DNA of 64,000 nt, from contig JAUCBN010000017.1 of the NCBI GenBank assembly GCA_035048815.1, positions 9,420,936-9,484,935 on the forward strand, in the 5' to 3' direction. Positions 63,941 to 64,000 of this stretch are shown here, in pieces (positions within the stretch are counted from its first letter, which is position 1; every line of letters begins with the position of its first letter). A program made the translations under genes and the position numbers. This DNA comes from Abelmoschus esculentus. Taxonomy: Eukaryota > Streptophyta > Magnoliopsida > Malvales > Malvaceae. The notes under the pieces are model-generated. The model was not told the DNA's origin. It searched no databases and worked only from the letters and a program-made list of their open reading frames with translations.

Positions 63941-64000
63941 TAATGTGTTCACATTTCTGCTCATTTATATCATACTTTCATGCTTCATTTCACGCATGGG
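63941..64000 (+). repeat. Segment U, start of third copy (runs off window)
   Basis: The last 60 bases ('taatgtgttcacatttctgc' to 'tttcacgcatggg') repeat 41674-41733, so the 22,267-offset duplication continues past the window. Confidence 0.9.

Noticed and set aside
1..64000. Assembly artefact as the sole cause of the large duplications
   Set aside because: Each copy has private substitutions, a private monomer gain/loss and different flanks, so simple assembly duplication is unlikely. It remains checkable with long reads.

Overview
The window looks like a block of eukaryotic, almost certainly plant (eudicot) heterochromatin. It is very AT-rich and nearly gene-free. It is built from tandem repeats, LTR-retrotransposon pieces and recent segmental duplications. 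The plant assignment rests on three things: a ~170 bp, nucleosome-sized satellite; a large TGTAAC...GTTACA solo LTR of chromovirus (Tekay/Del) style; and a Ty3/Gypsy Gag remnant with the plant-type YHAG-GHS-ENC motif behind a primer-binding-site-like sequence. I cannot name the species. The LTR ends resemble those seen in Malvaceae, but that is only an impression. No host protein-coding gene, rRNA or tRNA gene is supported.

Layout. 1-489: end of a retroelement LTR. 490-16053, 19734-40517 and 58511-62784: about 40 kb (roughly 240 monomers) of one ~170 bp satellite. It has two subfamilies, A (490-6740) and B (the rest). B is organised as ~510 bp trimers. At about 30.6-37.8 kb it forms a clean higher-order array of exactly 1022 bp (six monomers), itself partly doubled as a 3066 bp unit. 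16054-19733: solo LTR inside the satellite with a perfect 5 bp target duplication. 40518-41673, 43151-47895, 48001-48426 (opposite orientation), 58066-58510 and 62785-63940: a second, unrelated tandem repeat with 33 bp units of three alternating types (99 bp period). 41674-43150: single-copy-looking DNA with an LTR-like TATA region. 48427-57759: a degraded minus-strand Ty3/Gypsy element (putative LTR, PBS, leader, broken gag) with many polypyrimidine tracts and no recognisable pol.

The most informative result is a large duplication. 58511-64000 repeats 30281-41733 in the same orientation, but the copies differ by exactly six 1022 bp units: the offset is about 28,229 before the higher-order array and 22,097 after it, a difference of 6 x 1022. 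One locus therefore keeps one unit where the other has seven, giving before/after snapshots of satellite expansion (or contraction). The two tandem-repeat families are physically linked, and an inverted pair of ~300 bp segments brackets them. Together these suggest that satellite plus minisatellite moved as a composite block.
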